Source: Mortierella alpina (taxonomy: Eukaryota; Mortierellomycota; Mortierellomycetes; Mortierellales; Mortierellaceae). Taken from it: DNA of 64,000 nt. Position numbers and translations under genes: made by a program. The DNA lies in contig JANATF010000012.1 of NCBI GenBank assembly GCA_029449245.1, positions 124,001 to 188,000 on the forward strand. The letters are read 5' to 3'. Below, piece by piece: positions 17,632 to 30,200 of the stretch; positions within the stretch are counted from its first letter, which is position 1; the number at the start of each line of letters is the position of its first letter. Below the pieces are notes generated by a model. It worked only from the letters and a program-made list of their open reading frames with translations. It was not told the origin of the DNA and made no database searches.

Positions 17632-19757
17632 TCATGGCAAATCCTCCATCGCACGCAAGTTTCCTTCCACGAGCTGTAGCGTTTCGCGCGTGGGCATGGG
17701 AAGTCGCCACTCTCCACGTGTAAGGACCTCGTACTGAAGAGGCGGATCCTGACAAAGGAATAAAATCAGAAATCAGTAAGACGATAGTGTTTCCGTCAAG
17801 TGAACATCACATATGCAACGAAAAGATCTCGTCAAGAAGTGGTCTAAAAATGAGTTTCTGACTTACAGCAAACGTCGGACAAAGATCCACTGGGAGAAAC
17901 TTTCCATGCTTTTCAGAAAACACTGCCCGATGATGCATTTCATCTGAAGATAGATTGCACATGAAAACGATAGCTAAGCCTTTGTATACTTTACTTGGCC
18001 AAGTCACGATGGAGCGGTAGCTACGTACCTGAATAAGTGGACTCCATCTTTTCAACAAAGTCTCGAATAAGTCTTTGCTGCGTCTGATGAACTTGATGGC
18101 GACGGACAACTTCCAATGTCAGAGCCCCGTATGAGTTGTGGAACTCTTCATACCTATTCCATTATGAAGAGTCAGCCTGTGCAGGGTTTACTACTCCACA
18201 TCAGATCGAAAAAAAAACTCACCATATCGCCAGGCTGTTAATCTCTTCAATGACCTTCTCCGTCGCATCAAACTCTTCTTCAATGCCTTCACAAGACTGA
18301 AGTGCCTCAAATAGTCTTACTAGATCCGGCTCCAGATCATCAATCTTCTTGAAGAAGGCGACCGCCTCTTGATAAGCGGTCGCATAGAGATGTTCCCGAA
18401 CGCTTACTTCCTCGCTAGAGAGAAGATGCGTGCAGGTGCAGCCATTAATTGCAGTCGTTTTTAGTTTTCGAGATGCCGACCAGAGCAAGGTGTGGTGCTG
18501 TGTATTACCTTGTTGCCTGAACTAATGCCAACGATTCCTCGAGTTCCTCGATGATCACCAACATTAACGCAGTATCACTGTCCAAGACTTTACGAGATGA
18601 AAGGAAAACGGTCAAATAACTGCACATAATTTCCGTCGCTTTAAAAAGATAATTTTGAATGGTTCTTTCCTTCGATCTTACCATCCAGTTCCTCTTGCAT
18701 CGGCTGGGTATCGGCTCTAAATAACAGACACAAATGCAATGATGAAGATGAAAAGTGTCGGTCAGCCTAAGCTACAATTCGGACAGGACGACTGACTTGT
18801 TGGCTAAAATCACGATTGCATGTCCCTACGTTAGCACATTCGCCACTTGGTCATAATGGTTCGCTATCGAAACTAACGACTCTGCCATTGAGGTTGTCTG
18901 ATGTTCCTGAAGCCGCATTTTGTCTCTCGCAAAGGAAAGCGCGGTATCGTCAAGTGAGATAGCACTGGTAAGATATCCTTTGAATTCTGCTCTTTGGCTG
19001 CTGAAGTGATTGACCATTTCATAAAGTCGTGCTGTCGTGGATTGAATGCGATGTAACCTTTCATCCGACTCCTCTTGTAGGCGTTGTAGACTAACTTCAT
19101 CCAAAAAGTCAAAGAGAGCCGTTGCTCGTGGTCGATCGGCTGGGGTTTCTCCATCACTATTTGGAAGCCTTTGAATTTCTGAATCAACTTGTCTACTCCG
19201 GAGTGCGTGAAGTGCATGTTCCATTCTTTGTGATACATTTTTGAGATCGCGCTGCATATCCTACTCCGTACGACAAAAACAGCTATTAGAATGACCAAGC
19301 TAAGGAACAGTGCTGAAGCGAAGTAAAACAGTGACAACGCAAGAACACACCTTGGACGCTAGTGAGATGTCGTGGAGACGTGTTCGTGCTATCCTGAGCA
19401 GTACTTCGACGGTCTATCCAGTAGAATCGACCATTAGCGACAGTCACTTTCAATAGCCGGTTGCCTGTTGCGAGCTTCATGCAGCAGAGAGCATCGCCAA
19501 CAAATGCAAGAGGTTTGGCAATGCTTTGACGAGTTGAGGAAGGTGGACATTCATGTTGATGGTTATACCGTGATTTGGGTCCTGATTTGGCGCGAGACGA
19601 AGCACAGTTTCGAGTACATCTTCTCGATTCCATCCGAATGTCCTTGACAAGCATCGAGCTCTTCGTGTGCTTGACTACACAGCTGCTCTGCAAACGATAG
19701 CCCCTTCTTGGACTTTGCCATGAGCTCGAGCAGTAGCGACCTGGCTGAAGGCTCCAT
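17632..19757 (-). CDS. ATG17: Atg17-like autophagy scaffold protein
   Basis: Nine exons (19757-19569, 19413-19351, 19260-18830, 18716-18682, 18587-18509, 18414-18223, 18153-18029, 17943-17867, 17748-17632) give 435 aa, the normal Atg17 size. The predicted product is almost wholly helical. Atg17-family marks are the N-terminal SFAEQLCSQA segment, the ALFDFLDE motif of the central helix, the VIIEELEESL helix, and the C-terminal FLPVDLCPTFADPPLQYEV block. Atg17 forms curved dimers that, with Atg13, Atg1 and (in yeasts) Atg29/31, nucleate the phagophore assembly site; membranes are scaffolded rather than crossed, which fits the lack of TM segments. It sits 135 bp upstream of SMC3 on the same strand. 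Assignment rests on these motifs and the length, not on a search. Confidence 0.82.
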
Positions 19758-19876
19758 TTCTAACGCAGTGGTGAGATTGAAAAAAAGTAGATTGTGGAAC
19801 AGGGAACACGGATTGTATTGCAGCTTGTTGCAGTGAGCAAGGCGAGGGAGACTAAAGCCGTGGCTTTTCTCAACCT

Positions 19877-21789
19877 CTATTGAAAGCTGTGTGCGTCAAG
19901 AAATGATTCTCGTGCTGCAAAGACGTCCTCAACCCACCAGGTGTCTGTTGATTCGTCTCTGGCCCCCTCCAATACTCTAAGATCCGCCTCCGTATAACTG
20001 AGGTTATAGCGTCGCATTGTAAGTCGCGTTATGGTCTCGGGCAGCAGAACGTCCGTGAAAAAGTGAAGTCGCATCTGGTCGGAAAATTGTCTTGTTACGT
20101 CCCCTTCACGTTTCATGGGTGTGTCGTACTGTGAAGCTGAACCATTGATCAGGCCATTCTTGTGCAGCTGTTTTGTCGTGCTCAGATCGGGAAGGAACTC
20201 TGATTGAAGCATGTTGCTGATAATGGCGTACTCGGCTCTGCTAAAGCCACCTGGCCCAACTCTCTGAGAAAGAGTGCATTTAGCCTTGCCGCCTTTCATA
20301 AACGCTTCCAGTCGGCCTGCTTCGTCCTGCACTCCTGCTATCACATTGTATATTGACGGGTATACCTCACGCACTTGCGACTCCAATTCCTTGTCTTCGT
20401 AGTCATCGTTCGTGGGTGGGTCCAGAGCTCCGAGCTATCCAGTAATCGTTTTCGTTTAGATCCAGCATTATTATCTGCGGAGAACGCGAGGGATAGAATT
20501 ATCTTACCTGACATGTCTGAAAGCCTTTCTCGTATCGCGTAAAAAACTTTTTGCGCTCGATGGAAAGTGAGTGTCCAGTGGCGTACTCGACCTAACAACC
20601 GTTTGACCGACATGGTGAGAAGCTGAACCGAATACGAAGTGCAGGCGGGTCCAGGCTTAAAAGGTCAAACGTTCTCTAACCTTGTATTTGTTTGACTTTT
20701 CATTGAAGCTGACGATCCTGGCCGGGTAGTAGAGCCGTTCCCACTGTGCAAGGATAAGTTCGCCCGGAACCGTCAAACTAGTACAGCAAAAAGTTTCATG
20801 ATGTTGTCAGCAATAAGAACGAGATGAGGCTCTTAACTGATATGGCATTTAGCGTGCTAACCTTGAATCTGGTGTATAGGTCGTATCCGGCCTCACACTA
20901 AAGGTAAGGGATTCAACAGAAATTGTAAACAACTTTCAAAGTATTTCTTCTGCAAGCAGGTCCGCACTTATCAAGCCCTTTCGTTTTTAAAAAAAATGTC
21001 CTTACGGCGGTCGTTGTCGAATGGCAGTGTCCTTTCTTGCAGTTTCAATTGAGTTCGATGGGGCGGACGAAAAGTGGTTAATAATATCATCCAAACTGGG
21101 CAATCCATCATCATCCTTGAGCTGAGCCTCTGTTGCTTCCCGAAAGGCCGTTTCGAATGTCTTTGAGAGCTCAGATTGTAATCCTTGTTGTTGTAACGAA
21201 TCCTTTGATATATGTGCGAATGGTAGGATATTGGACTCTGAGCACTCAAGAACGATGGATCTACAATGAAGCGTCATTAATTAAAGACTATAGACTGCGG
21301 CTTTGGGAGGACCACATGTCAGATTATGACATCCTCTTACTTTGGTTTGACATTCCCAAATCTTGCGACCTTGGCCTTGTTGTCCTTGGGTGGGTATTGT
21401 GTTATCTACGTAAACAGTGGATAAGGGTTAGGGAACTCCCGGTGCATCAACCGTGGACGACTCTGGTGGCGCAAGTGCTCTACCTTTCCTGGCCACCACT
21501 GATATTTCGAGTCAAAGACCCAGACGATCCGCGGTAGCGTTGCTGCATGAGGTACTTGTATCTGGGGTGCTGTTGGTGCACCCTTTTTTACCGCTGTACT
21601 AGTTCGTTGGTAAGGCGCCGAACTGGAGGAAGGCTCTTTCTGTTTCCGGCGTGATCGCGTTCCTGAAGATGTCGCGGTCGAATTTGCGGGGGAGGCTGCT
21701 ACGTTGCCGTCCATAGATGTGGTCTCCACGATGGCATCAAGTGTCTCCGTCTGCGGTTGCGAGGCTACTGGAGTCTTTTTCTGCCGCAT
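19877..21789 (-). CDS. PWWP-domain protein with a second Tudor-like module
   Basis: Seven exons (21789-21484, 21405-21341, 21260-21006, 20897-20862, 20777-20681, 20591-20508, 20434-19877) give 466 aa. After a Ser/Thr/Lys-rich tail, residues 87-102 read RIVWVFDSKYQWWPGK, a PWWP-type core strand, followed by a basic strand ending in KVARFGNVKPK. About 100 residues later a second small barrel is suggested by GELILAQWERLYYPARIV and SFNEKSNKYKVEYATG, a Tudor/PWWP-like pattern for methylated-histone or DNA binding. The C-terminal third is helical and unassigned. Role inferred: nuclear chromatin reader. It is transcribed divergently from the ALYREF-like gene across 183 bp. No catalytic domain is seen; the exact family is unknown to me. 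Confidence 0.72.
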
Positions 21790-21972
21790 CGTGGTTACTG
21801 AGGGATCGCAATTGCAGAGAGCTCTTTCTCACGAAAGTTCAACTTGCCAAAAGAACCCATGACTGTCAACTTTTGAGGGCCAAAAAAAAATCGTTATTTT
21901 TTTATTTTTTTTATTTGCCGCCTCACACCATCAATACATTGTACTTGCCCTCGCAGATTTGCTTTTCACGCT
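21790..21972. promoter_or_regulatory. 183-bp bidirectional promoter
   Basis: This short gap between divergent ATGs (PWWP at 21789, mRNA-export adaptor at 21973) must hold both promoters. It contains a T-rich run around 21890-21920 but no clear TATA box. Confidence 0.5.
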
Positions 21973-23586
21973 ATGGATATTGGAATCGACAAGAGTTTGG
22001 ATGAGATCATCAAATTGAACAAGGAGCAGCGGGAAAAGATTGTTAAACCACGTATCAAATCAAAGATCAATAAGCCAGGACGAATTACAAAGTCAACCCC
22101 GTTTTTCTTTGTAAGAAGAGCCTTCATGGAATCCACTCACATCAGTCGTCGTCGCTCCATCTCGAAATGGACCTCTCGCTAATCTTGGACATCGTTTCAT
22201 ACTAGACACAACGAAAGCGGGAAACGGCCGTATTCACAGAGTCGTACAAGGCACTGCATGGCCCCATTAAAGAAATCTTTACCTCAGGATATATCCCGTT
22301 GACAGGACCCATCACACTCTGCGCTGTCAACACAGAACTTGTTCAGGCACGGAGAACCGGGAATTCAACTGCCAGGAATTCCTCTACTCAAAGCACTTCA
22401 TCCCTGCGGACAAGAGCGGACACCTATAGACCATCACGCAATGGTTCTAATACTAGTTTCGTTCCACGGCCTACAGGCCGCAGAGGCGACTTTTATCGAC
22501 CACAACCTGCCTCCCAAAGAAGGGTGAGATCTCCTTTGCGTAACGTCAAGAGAGAAAACAGTAGAGCCGAGTCTCAGTCAGAAAAGGGGGTCCACTCCAT
22601 TCGTGGCGCACCCCGCAGCAACACCAGTAATACCAGCAGGAAGGCCAGTGTTTCTCATCCAAATAATTACGACGCACCGGATCTTCATCATATTAAGCGG
22701 GAACCTTCGCCAGAGCCAACAAGCATATTTGAGCAGGAATTACAGGTTTCAACAGCCATGGATACAGATGAGAGCGTGCTTATGATCAGGGGAAGGGCTC
22801 CGGCTCCAGGTGGTGAAGTGGATCAGTCGGACGATAATGGTCCTGCTACCATTGAAATGGAAAACTTGGACCCTGAAACTACCGCAGAGGATGTCAAGGT
22901 AAACATTGCCTTCTGTGCTATCGTTCCACCTTGCAGCGTTGAACATTCAATCCAAGCAGAGTCATTGATGTAGTCTCGTTTTCGTTAGGTGGTTTGCTCA
23001 AGATTCGGAGAGATCAGGTCCTGTGTTTGCTCGAACGGGTACTCACAGGTGACCTACGCAAGGAGAGCGGCTGCAACGGCTGCTGTAGAGAACCTGAATG
23101 GCAAGAAAGCGGACAAAGGTATGCATGGAAATCCCGTGCAATTTCGTACATTTTTGACAAAAGTGAGGGTCAATGCTTAACCACTCCTCCTTCATGCATA
23201 TCTGTCGTTAGACCTAATTTTAAGAGTGCGCTTGCGCAAACACCCAATTTTTCATGATTTGCCGGTTATACCCTCTCCTCATATGCCAGGACCCATTGCC
23301 GGACCGCTGAAACTCTTGACACAGGCAGTCAAGGGGACGTACGTTCTTTATTCTAACCTCGTTCCAACCTTGTTTTCAGTGCCTCTGACGAGCATGTTGC
23401 TAATGTCCCTTTCCACTATCCTTTCCCCTTAGTATTGCCAATGCAGGCACTATCTATGCAGACCAGGTTCTTGCCGCCCAGCAGATGCTTAAGGTCCAGC
23501 AACATAGAATGGCCCAGCTGCAAATGGAGGAGCAGCGAATAGCCGCCCTTCGCATACAAGCCAATGCCCAATTTGAAGATATATGA
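21973..23586 (+). CDS. ALYREF/Yra1-like mRNA export adaptor (UAP56-binding motif plus RRM)
   Basis: Five exons (21973-22110, 22206-22898, 22989-23118, 23212-23338, 23433-23586) give 413 aa. The N-terminus MDIGIDKSLDEIIKLNKEQR matches the UAP56/Sub2-binding motif of ALYREF and UIF. A long basic, Arg/Ser-rich middle follows, with RGD/RPTGRRG-type patches suited to RNA binding. An RRM is split by two introns: beta-1 TIEMENLDPETTAEDVK, RNP1-like NGYSQVTYARRAAATAAVENLNG, and a final RVRL strand. The RRM lacks the usual long loop of ALYREF, and the C-terminus is a Gln/Met-rich helix rather than a second UAP56 motif. Family role: TREX adaptor that hands mRNA to Mex67/NXF1 in the nucleus. It could instead be a UIF- or POLDIP3-type protein. 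Confidence 0.75.
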
Positions 23587-23736
23587 AAAAAAAATCAGAA
23601 AACAGTCTCTCGTCACTTTGCCTCCTCTTCTGTCTGCTTGAATCGCCCTGAATTCCTTCTTTCCTAGCTTATACTTGTCAGCCTCGCCAGACTGCACCAT
23701 TCTCATTTCCCAGACCCATCTCGCAATCCTTCTTTC

Positions 23737-26678
23737 ATGGCCTACAGCACCATCACCGACCGAACTTCGGGAAAGAGCGTCACCACCATTCTGCAGAACA
23801 TTGTCAATGGTACCCAATTCTACTTGGCTTACGCATGGTACAGCTGCGTATTACATCTCGCTCGCGTCTGACATTCACACCTCCTACCCTTCTGACCTGC
23901 TCTCTAGGCAATGTCATTGTGGACTATACAGACCGGCGACCTACGGTCGACGCCCTCATGCTCGACCTGAAAGAGGGTGGTGTTGCCAGAAACTGGCATG
24001 AGCGAGGTGAGAGGAACTATATCATTTTTTCAGCGACGCGCAAAGGTGTCACCTATGATTACTCCACCACCTCCCGCTGTATGCTTGTATTACACATGAA
24101 ATCTGACAATGCCCCGCCGTTACTGCCTTGTCATCCCCGCAGAACGCATTCTAGCACTTCAAGCGCTCAAGACCCTTGGTCGGGCAACCGAAGGATGTGA
24201 CGGCATCTTTACCGAGGAGGTAAATGACCCCCTTACACGGCATATTGGCAAAGCAGGCTTTTACTCTATAGCTAGTTGAAGAGGTCCGCTCCAGCAAGCG
24301 ACCCCTTTGTGCATCCTACCCATCGCCGACTACACGGTGCCTCGTAGCGGAAATTTGTCCGGGAACGCCAAACTCCTTGGGCTATTTCTTCTTCGTTGAG
24401 GGCATTTTTGCACCCTTGCTTTGATCATGAATCTCGTTGCCTCCTTGATTTTTTTTGTTTGTTCATTCTTGCAGTCCCCCCTCTATCCCTCACTTTGTAC
24501 ATAAAACAAAGGCGAATTGCGGCAAAGCACTTATAGTCACGACCCGATTCTGTGGGCCTCATTTAATGTAGGGCATCCGAACCTTACTGTATCACTCAGG
24601 ACTTCACAAGGCCACGGAGGCTAGCATTGACAGAACTAGCTCTCGAGAGGCACTCAAGTGCCTGGCAAACGCGCTTTTGCTTAAACCAACGACAAGACCC
24701 ATTTTTGAGCGTCTGGATGGGCATGGACAGTGCAGTGCGCTCCTTAAGGTATCACTCAACAATTGCTTTGCACTGGTGGAGATAAGAGAACGCTTGCGCG
24801 GTTTTAGTAGCTAATGGAGAGCACCCCTTTTTTTTCTATTCGATACCAATTTAGAGGTCTCACCTGTCGAACGAGTCCCAGTTTCTGTTCTCTCGCATCC
24901 TGTTCCTGGTGACCATTGATGCAACCTCGATCGTGAAGAGCCTTCTCGATGAGCATCACGCAGTGAACAATGTTGGCATGGTATGCCATTTATAGGGGTT
25001 TGTTGCGGGTGAGATATTTCTTTCTTTTGCCGGCACTAAGGAGTCTGTTTGTTTGTTGTTTCATCATTCCCCCCTGTTGTGAAATAGGTCCTGAAAACAC
25101 AGCTCGCCCGGACACCAGACGGCACCATGTTCTCTCAGTCGATGGTGTTGAGCGAGGCACTCAAGTATCTCTTCAATCTCATGATCGTGGATCCAAAGAT
25201 CGAAAGGGACGCAGAGGCAAACTTTTCTGAGAAAGAAAAGGCTGAGGCGACTGGAAAACGATTTCAAAGGTAAGAAATATACGATCTAGAGAAGAAATGC
25301 GATTGAAAACTGGATATGGGCAAGTCGTTATTTCAGTTTCTGATAGCCCAAAGTATAACGTGATTGATGTCTGGTGTCTAGCCTGCTTCCTACGATCGTA
25401 TCTATCCTTATCACGATCCCGCCACCAATTCCCAACCCTCTGGAGCCTCCACACTCTCATGCTATCCATGTACTACTGAACTTTCCAATCTCAACATCGG
25501 CTCTCCTTGTAACACGGTCCCAGCAAGCGACATTGCTGAGTGTTTTGCTCCAGATCTTGGACGACACACTGCGTCATTCGCTGAATACAGATGAGGAGGC
25601 CTCGACTGACGGATTGAGCAATGGCACAGAGCTTGATGAGATTGTACCACCGCTCGTCCTTGTCCTAACCAATATTGCATCGGCAGGTGGCGAAGGAAGG
25701 GCAGCCTTGAAGGCTCGCATGCTTCCAGAAGATGTGTAAGTTTGAACTCTGGACTTGAGATACAAGATGCTTATGAGAGGACTCACTTTTCTTTTGTTTT
25801 TTGTTAGCGATCGAACAAAACCTTTGGACAAGGGTAACACGTTCTCGGCAAGATTGATCCGTCGCATGACCTCAATGCGGTTTCCTCAGATCAGAGAAAC
25901 GGTCAGCCAGCTGCTGTTTGTTGTGTGCGACGAAGATCGTAAGTGCTCTTTGCGTTTGTGTTTATTCATGCATATCAGAGTGTGAGAGACAGAGAGACAA
26001 CTAGGAGCGCGAGAATTATCTGTGGGGTGACCAAGTGTGGTTGGCAAAATATTCAGCGGGATAGTTGTTGCTCCTGTGGATGTGGTAGGAATGGAATGCA
26101 TCTGACAGACGAGGGTCCATCTATGGACCACTTTCTCTTTCCTAGCCGCTCTGTTGACGCGCCATGTCGGCTACGGTAACGCAGCAGGTTTTTTGATGAA
26201 CCGGAATCTTGGAGTTCCTTCATCGGTTAACGGCGCAGGCTCTGATGAAGCCAACAGTGAAGCAACAGACCTTCCTTCCTCAGGTCCAGCTTCTGAACAT
26301 TCGCCACCACTCGCGTCAACATCAACCGCCACTACTGGAACAGCCAAGCCGCCGTCGCCCACTCCCGCGGACAGCATGTCTTCGAGTCGCCGCTACTCTT
26401 CTGCGTCTGCAGTCAATCCGATTACAGGGGCTTACTACCCAGATCCGTCGGCGATCCGCACTGCGATGGCGGATATGACGGAGGAGGAGAAGGAAGAGGA
26501 GGCAAGCAAACTACTTGATATGTTTGACAAGCTTCGGCGGACAGGAGTGATGGATGTACGGAATCCGGCGCTGGAAGCTGGACTGAGGCAACGGGAGCGA
26601 GACCGGTACTACGACGAGCAGGAGATGAGAGAGCAAGCGGAGGAGGAGGAGTTGGAGCGGACGTACGGCAAGGTTTGA
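23737..26678 (+). CDS. RIC8: RIC8 (synembryn) G-alpha chaperone and guanine nucleotide exchange factor
   Basis: Nine exons (23737-23809, 23908-24006, 24143-24219, 24572-24748, 24855-24980, 25088-25269, 25382-25735, 25808-25938, 26146-26678) give 583 aa, near the usual 530-580. The product is an armadillo/HEAT-like helical solenoid; recognisable segments are ALKTLGRATEGC, EALKCLANALLLKP, VLSEALKYLFNLMI and, most diagnostic, HVGYGNAAGFLMNR (residues 413-426). The C-terminal part has the INPITGAYYP, MADMTEEEKEEEASKLLDMF and KLRRTGVM pattern seen in RIC8A. RIC8 folds nascent G-alpha subunits and catalyses GDP release at the cell cortex. The third intron (24220-24571) is long for this gene; a candidate extra exon beginning at 24274 was rejected because the flanking exons already align. 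A disordered Ser/Pro insert lies in the last exon. Confidence 0.9.
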
Positions 26679-27266
26679 GCGCGGGGTCGCATGCCAGCAC
26701 AACCAGGGGGTGGCAAACAACACACAGGGCTGCATCAAACCACACTTGCGGTCAGGGGTGTGCATAGACCATTTTTACATATTCTTTTATGTCATAAATC
26801 ATCGAGAGTAATCCTTGTGTCCTTGTGTGAGTGCAGATTGCTGCAAGAGGACATTCTCACAGGTGTCCGAGCGACAGCACGGCCAAGGGAGGTTGCATTG
26901 CAGTCGTTTTCGTTTTGAACGCCCCTTGCGTCACTTTGTTTACTTTTATTTTTCAGTGTAGGCCTTGCAAATTGCAAGAAAAAAAAATTTGACACCAGGA
27001 TAGTGCGTATATGATAGCAGGGAGCGGTTTGATGTGTTCGGCACTGTCGTCTTTGAACACCATCTTTTCGCATTTACATTCGTTTTCACCGTCCTGTGCT
27101 CGACCAAGGAAAAGATTTGCCCTACCCCCGCCACCTCACACCCGCCTCCTTCTCTCTTTCTGCCTTTCCCCTTCTCTCCTTCTCGCTCCCCCGCTCTCTC
27201 TCTCACACCCCTTTCTCCCCCACCTGTAACTCCTCCCTGTGGGTTATGTATTGATCGTCACCTATT
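26679..27266. other. RIC8 3' end and eIF4G promoter/5' leader
   Basis: 588 bp without a gene. The last 150 nt before the eIF4G ATG are strongly pyrimidine-rich (CTCTCT and CCCCC stretches), plausible as a leader or initiator. Nothing else was recognised. Confidence 0.4.
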
Positions 27267-30200
27267 ATGAAAAGGAATTCCACTCAACAACCCACATCCG
27301 GTACTCCCCCAATCAGCTTTGCCGCGGCTGCACAACGAAACACCTCCAAAGCCAACTCGCCCACCCCCACCCCGCCCCCCACTCTGCCTCCATCCGCCAA
27401 CACAACCGCATCCGCATCACCACAGACACAGCCGTCGACTGCAACGACGTCGTCTTCAGGAAGCTCGGCTGCTGCTGCTGCTGCTGCCGCACCCACCACC
27501 CCCTCTGCCGCCCAGAAGCAGCCTGCAGCCAAGCCAGCAGCAGCACCCTTCACCGCTAATGGCAACTATTCTGCTGTAGCCGCAAAGGCCAACAATGCGT
27601 ACGTGTCCACCCGTGTCTTCATTCGATCTTGCTTGTGGCATATTCGTATCTTGTTTGGAGGGGGTTTATGTAATGTCCCATCCACATCCGCTTTCGCATC
27701 ATCGCGCAGAGAATGGCATCTGCGCAAAACAAAAAAGCCTTTCCCAGCTACATGCGCTACAATTCCATGTGTCGTTAGCTGCGGATGATCCTTGGCTACT
27801 TCTCATTTCGCTTGGCTCAGGCACTGTCGAGGCGAAGCCTTGCCAATCTTTTTTTTTTTTCTTTTTTTTTTGGTTTGGTTTTTTTCTTTTCCTTTTTTTA
27901 TTCCTTCGAGATGTGCCACGCACCCCCCCTCCCCTCCCAATTTTTCTTATTTGTCGCATATTGTCTGCGACAGCTTTACTGCGGGATTTCTTCGGCGTGG
28001 CCGAAAGTGAGAATGGCTGGCTGATCAAAACACTGTGGTGGTCCGGATGGAATCTTCTGGCTGCCTGAAGCTCGATCTCGATACTGGCAGTGGTCCGTTC
28101 GCGTGTTTATTTTTTCTTCCTTTCTGCGTTATTATCGTTATTATCTGTCCCATTGTCTTGAGCCAGTTCTATTTCTGACTTTAGCTATGGGACCGTTACT
28201 TTGCCTCTTTGTGCTCGATATCCGCCTCCACTTCAGGTGGATCCAGTGGTGTCTGGACAACGAGCAAGGACAAACCAAAGAGCAGGAGGATGGTTGATGT
28301 GGTTTCCAAACTCAACACTGCAACTGACCTTTCTAACCCCCTTGGTGAATGACGTTTATAGTGCCAACAGACGATCACAGGCACCACCCAGTGCTGCGGC
28401 AGCCGTGAAGGGCCAGCCTGCCGCAAAGGCCACTGCCACCGCTGCAGCTGCCACCTCTTCCGCCTCTGCTGCCCCCGTTACCAGCGGACCTGGTAGGTTG
28501 CCTTTTTTTGATTTTGGCATCAGGCCGAGATATATGTTGATACAAGATTGATCTGGAAGACATGGCACAGGGATGGGCATCAGATGACCCCCCGCCGCGG
28601 ATCGCATCTCTTGACTGCCTCGATACGCTGTTTACAGGATCTGACACTGCTCTCTCGCTGCCTGCCCTTTTTATAGCCTCATCGATTTTGTTTGGCTCGC
28701 TTCACGAGACACCGTCGGGATCATCGCCTGCCGCCAGCAGTGAGGCCACTGCTGCCGCACCGTCCTCGGGCGCCATGGTGTTTGGAACCGTCCCCACATC
28801 CAAGAAGATTCCTAGCACCAAGCCAGAAGAGGTATGTAGCTATATAGCACCACGCTCTCTCGCTGTCTCAGTACTGTGAGAGCTGACCCATTTGTTCCTT
28901 GTGAATTTTGCCGTTGGCTAGGCCGCTGCCGCTGCCCCTCAGGAGAACCAGTCGACAGCTGAGCAACACAGCACGTTCAAGCCGCAGCATGCTCCCCAGG
29001 CACATGTTGCCCACGGCCACCACAGTACTCACAGACGCACGGACTCTACCTCTTCCAGCGACCACCCCAACTACCGTGCTCAGATCCCTCCCACTGTCTC
29101 ACAGGCACCCATGCTGCCCGCCATGGCAGGCTCTCAGTCGGGACCAGCATCCTTCACATCGCAGCGCCCTCCCCTTAAGAACCAGGGTATGGGTCCTATG
29201 AACCCTCAGGCACAGCACCATGGCATGCACCCCCAGCACCCTCAGCAGCAGATGTACCAGCAGCCATTCGTAAGTCAGGACTAGGAGGAGGAGGAAGTTT
29301 AGCCCACTGCTCGTATGGGATATGAAAGAAGTGTGAGAATCTAACCTAACTACTGTCATTGTCCTACTCTTAGTACATGCCTTACGACGCTCCTCAGTAC
29401 TACCAGCCCAACATGTATCAACAGCCCATGCCTGCTTATGGAGTTCCTCAGCGTCAGCCCATGCCTCAGAGATCTTTTAATGCCAGTGCACCAGCATTCA
29501 CACCTCAGGCTCAAGCCAGCAAGCGCATTCAGATCATCCACCCGGATACAAAGACAGAGGTCAAAGTGCCTGCTGTGGGCTCAACCCCCTCCACCGAGGG
29601 CAAGAGCGTCAAGGCTCCAGTGGTCATTGACATCAAGAGCCCCGAGGAGGACAAGAAGAGCATTATCACCCCTCCTCCTGCCAGGAAGCCCGTGACGATT
29701 GTTAACCCTGCTGACCGCGCACGAGAGGAAAAGGAGCGCAAGGACAAGGAAGAGAAGGAGCGTCTGGAAAAGGAGGAGAAGGAGCGCAAGGAACGCGAGG
29801 AGAAGGAGCGTCTCGAGCGTGAAGCCAAGGAGGCAGAGGAACGCCGTATTCGTGAAGAGCAAGAGGAAAAGGAACGCCTCGAGGCTCTGGCTCGTGCGGA
29901 GCAGGAGCGCAAGGAAGCCGAAGAGCGCGAGCGCAAGGAAGAGGAAGAACGCAAGGAGAAGGAGCGCCTCGAGGCCGAGCGCAAGCTCAAGGAAGAAGAA
30001 GAGCGTATTGCTCGCGAGAAGGCCGAGGCCGAGAAGGCTCGCGTCGAGAAGGAGAAGGCCGAGCTTGAGGCTGCCAAGGAAAAGGAGCGCGCTGATAAGC
30101 TCGAAGCCGAGCGCCGCATTGCCCTCGAGACTGAGAAGCTTGCCGAAAAGTTGAAGCAGGAGCAGGCATCCGAGGCTGCCGCCAAGGCTGAGTCTGAAAA

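Noticed and set aside
24274-24415. Possible extra RIC8 exon starting LVEEVRSSKRP
   Set aside because: It opens after a TATAG but has no good donor before a stop, and direct joining of the neighbouring exons matches the RIC8 family without a gap.
28639-28676. Alternative acceptor for the third eIF4G exon
   Set aside because: Also in frame, but the downstream acceptor has a better polypyrimidine tract; left as an uncertainty in the eIF4G entry.
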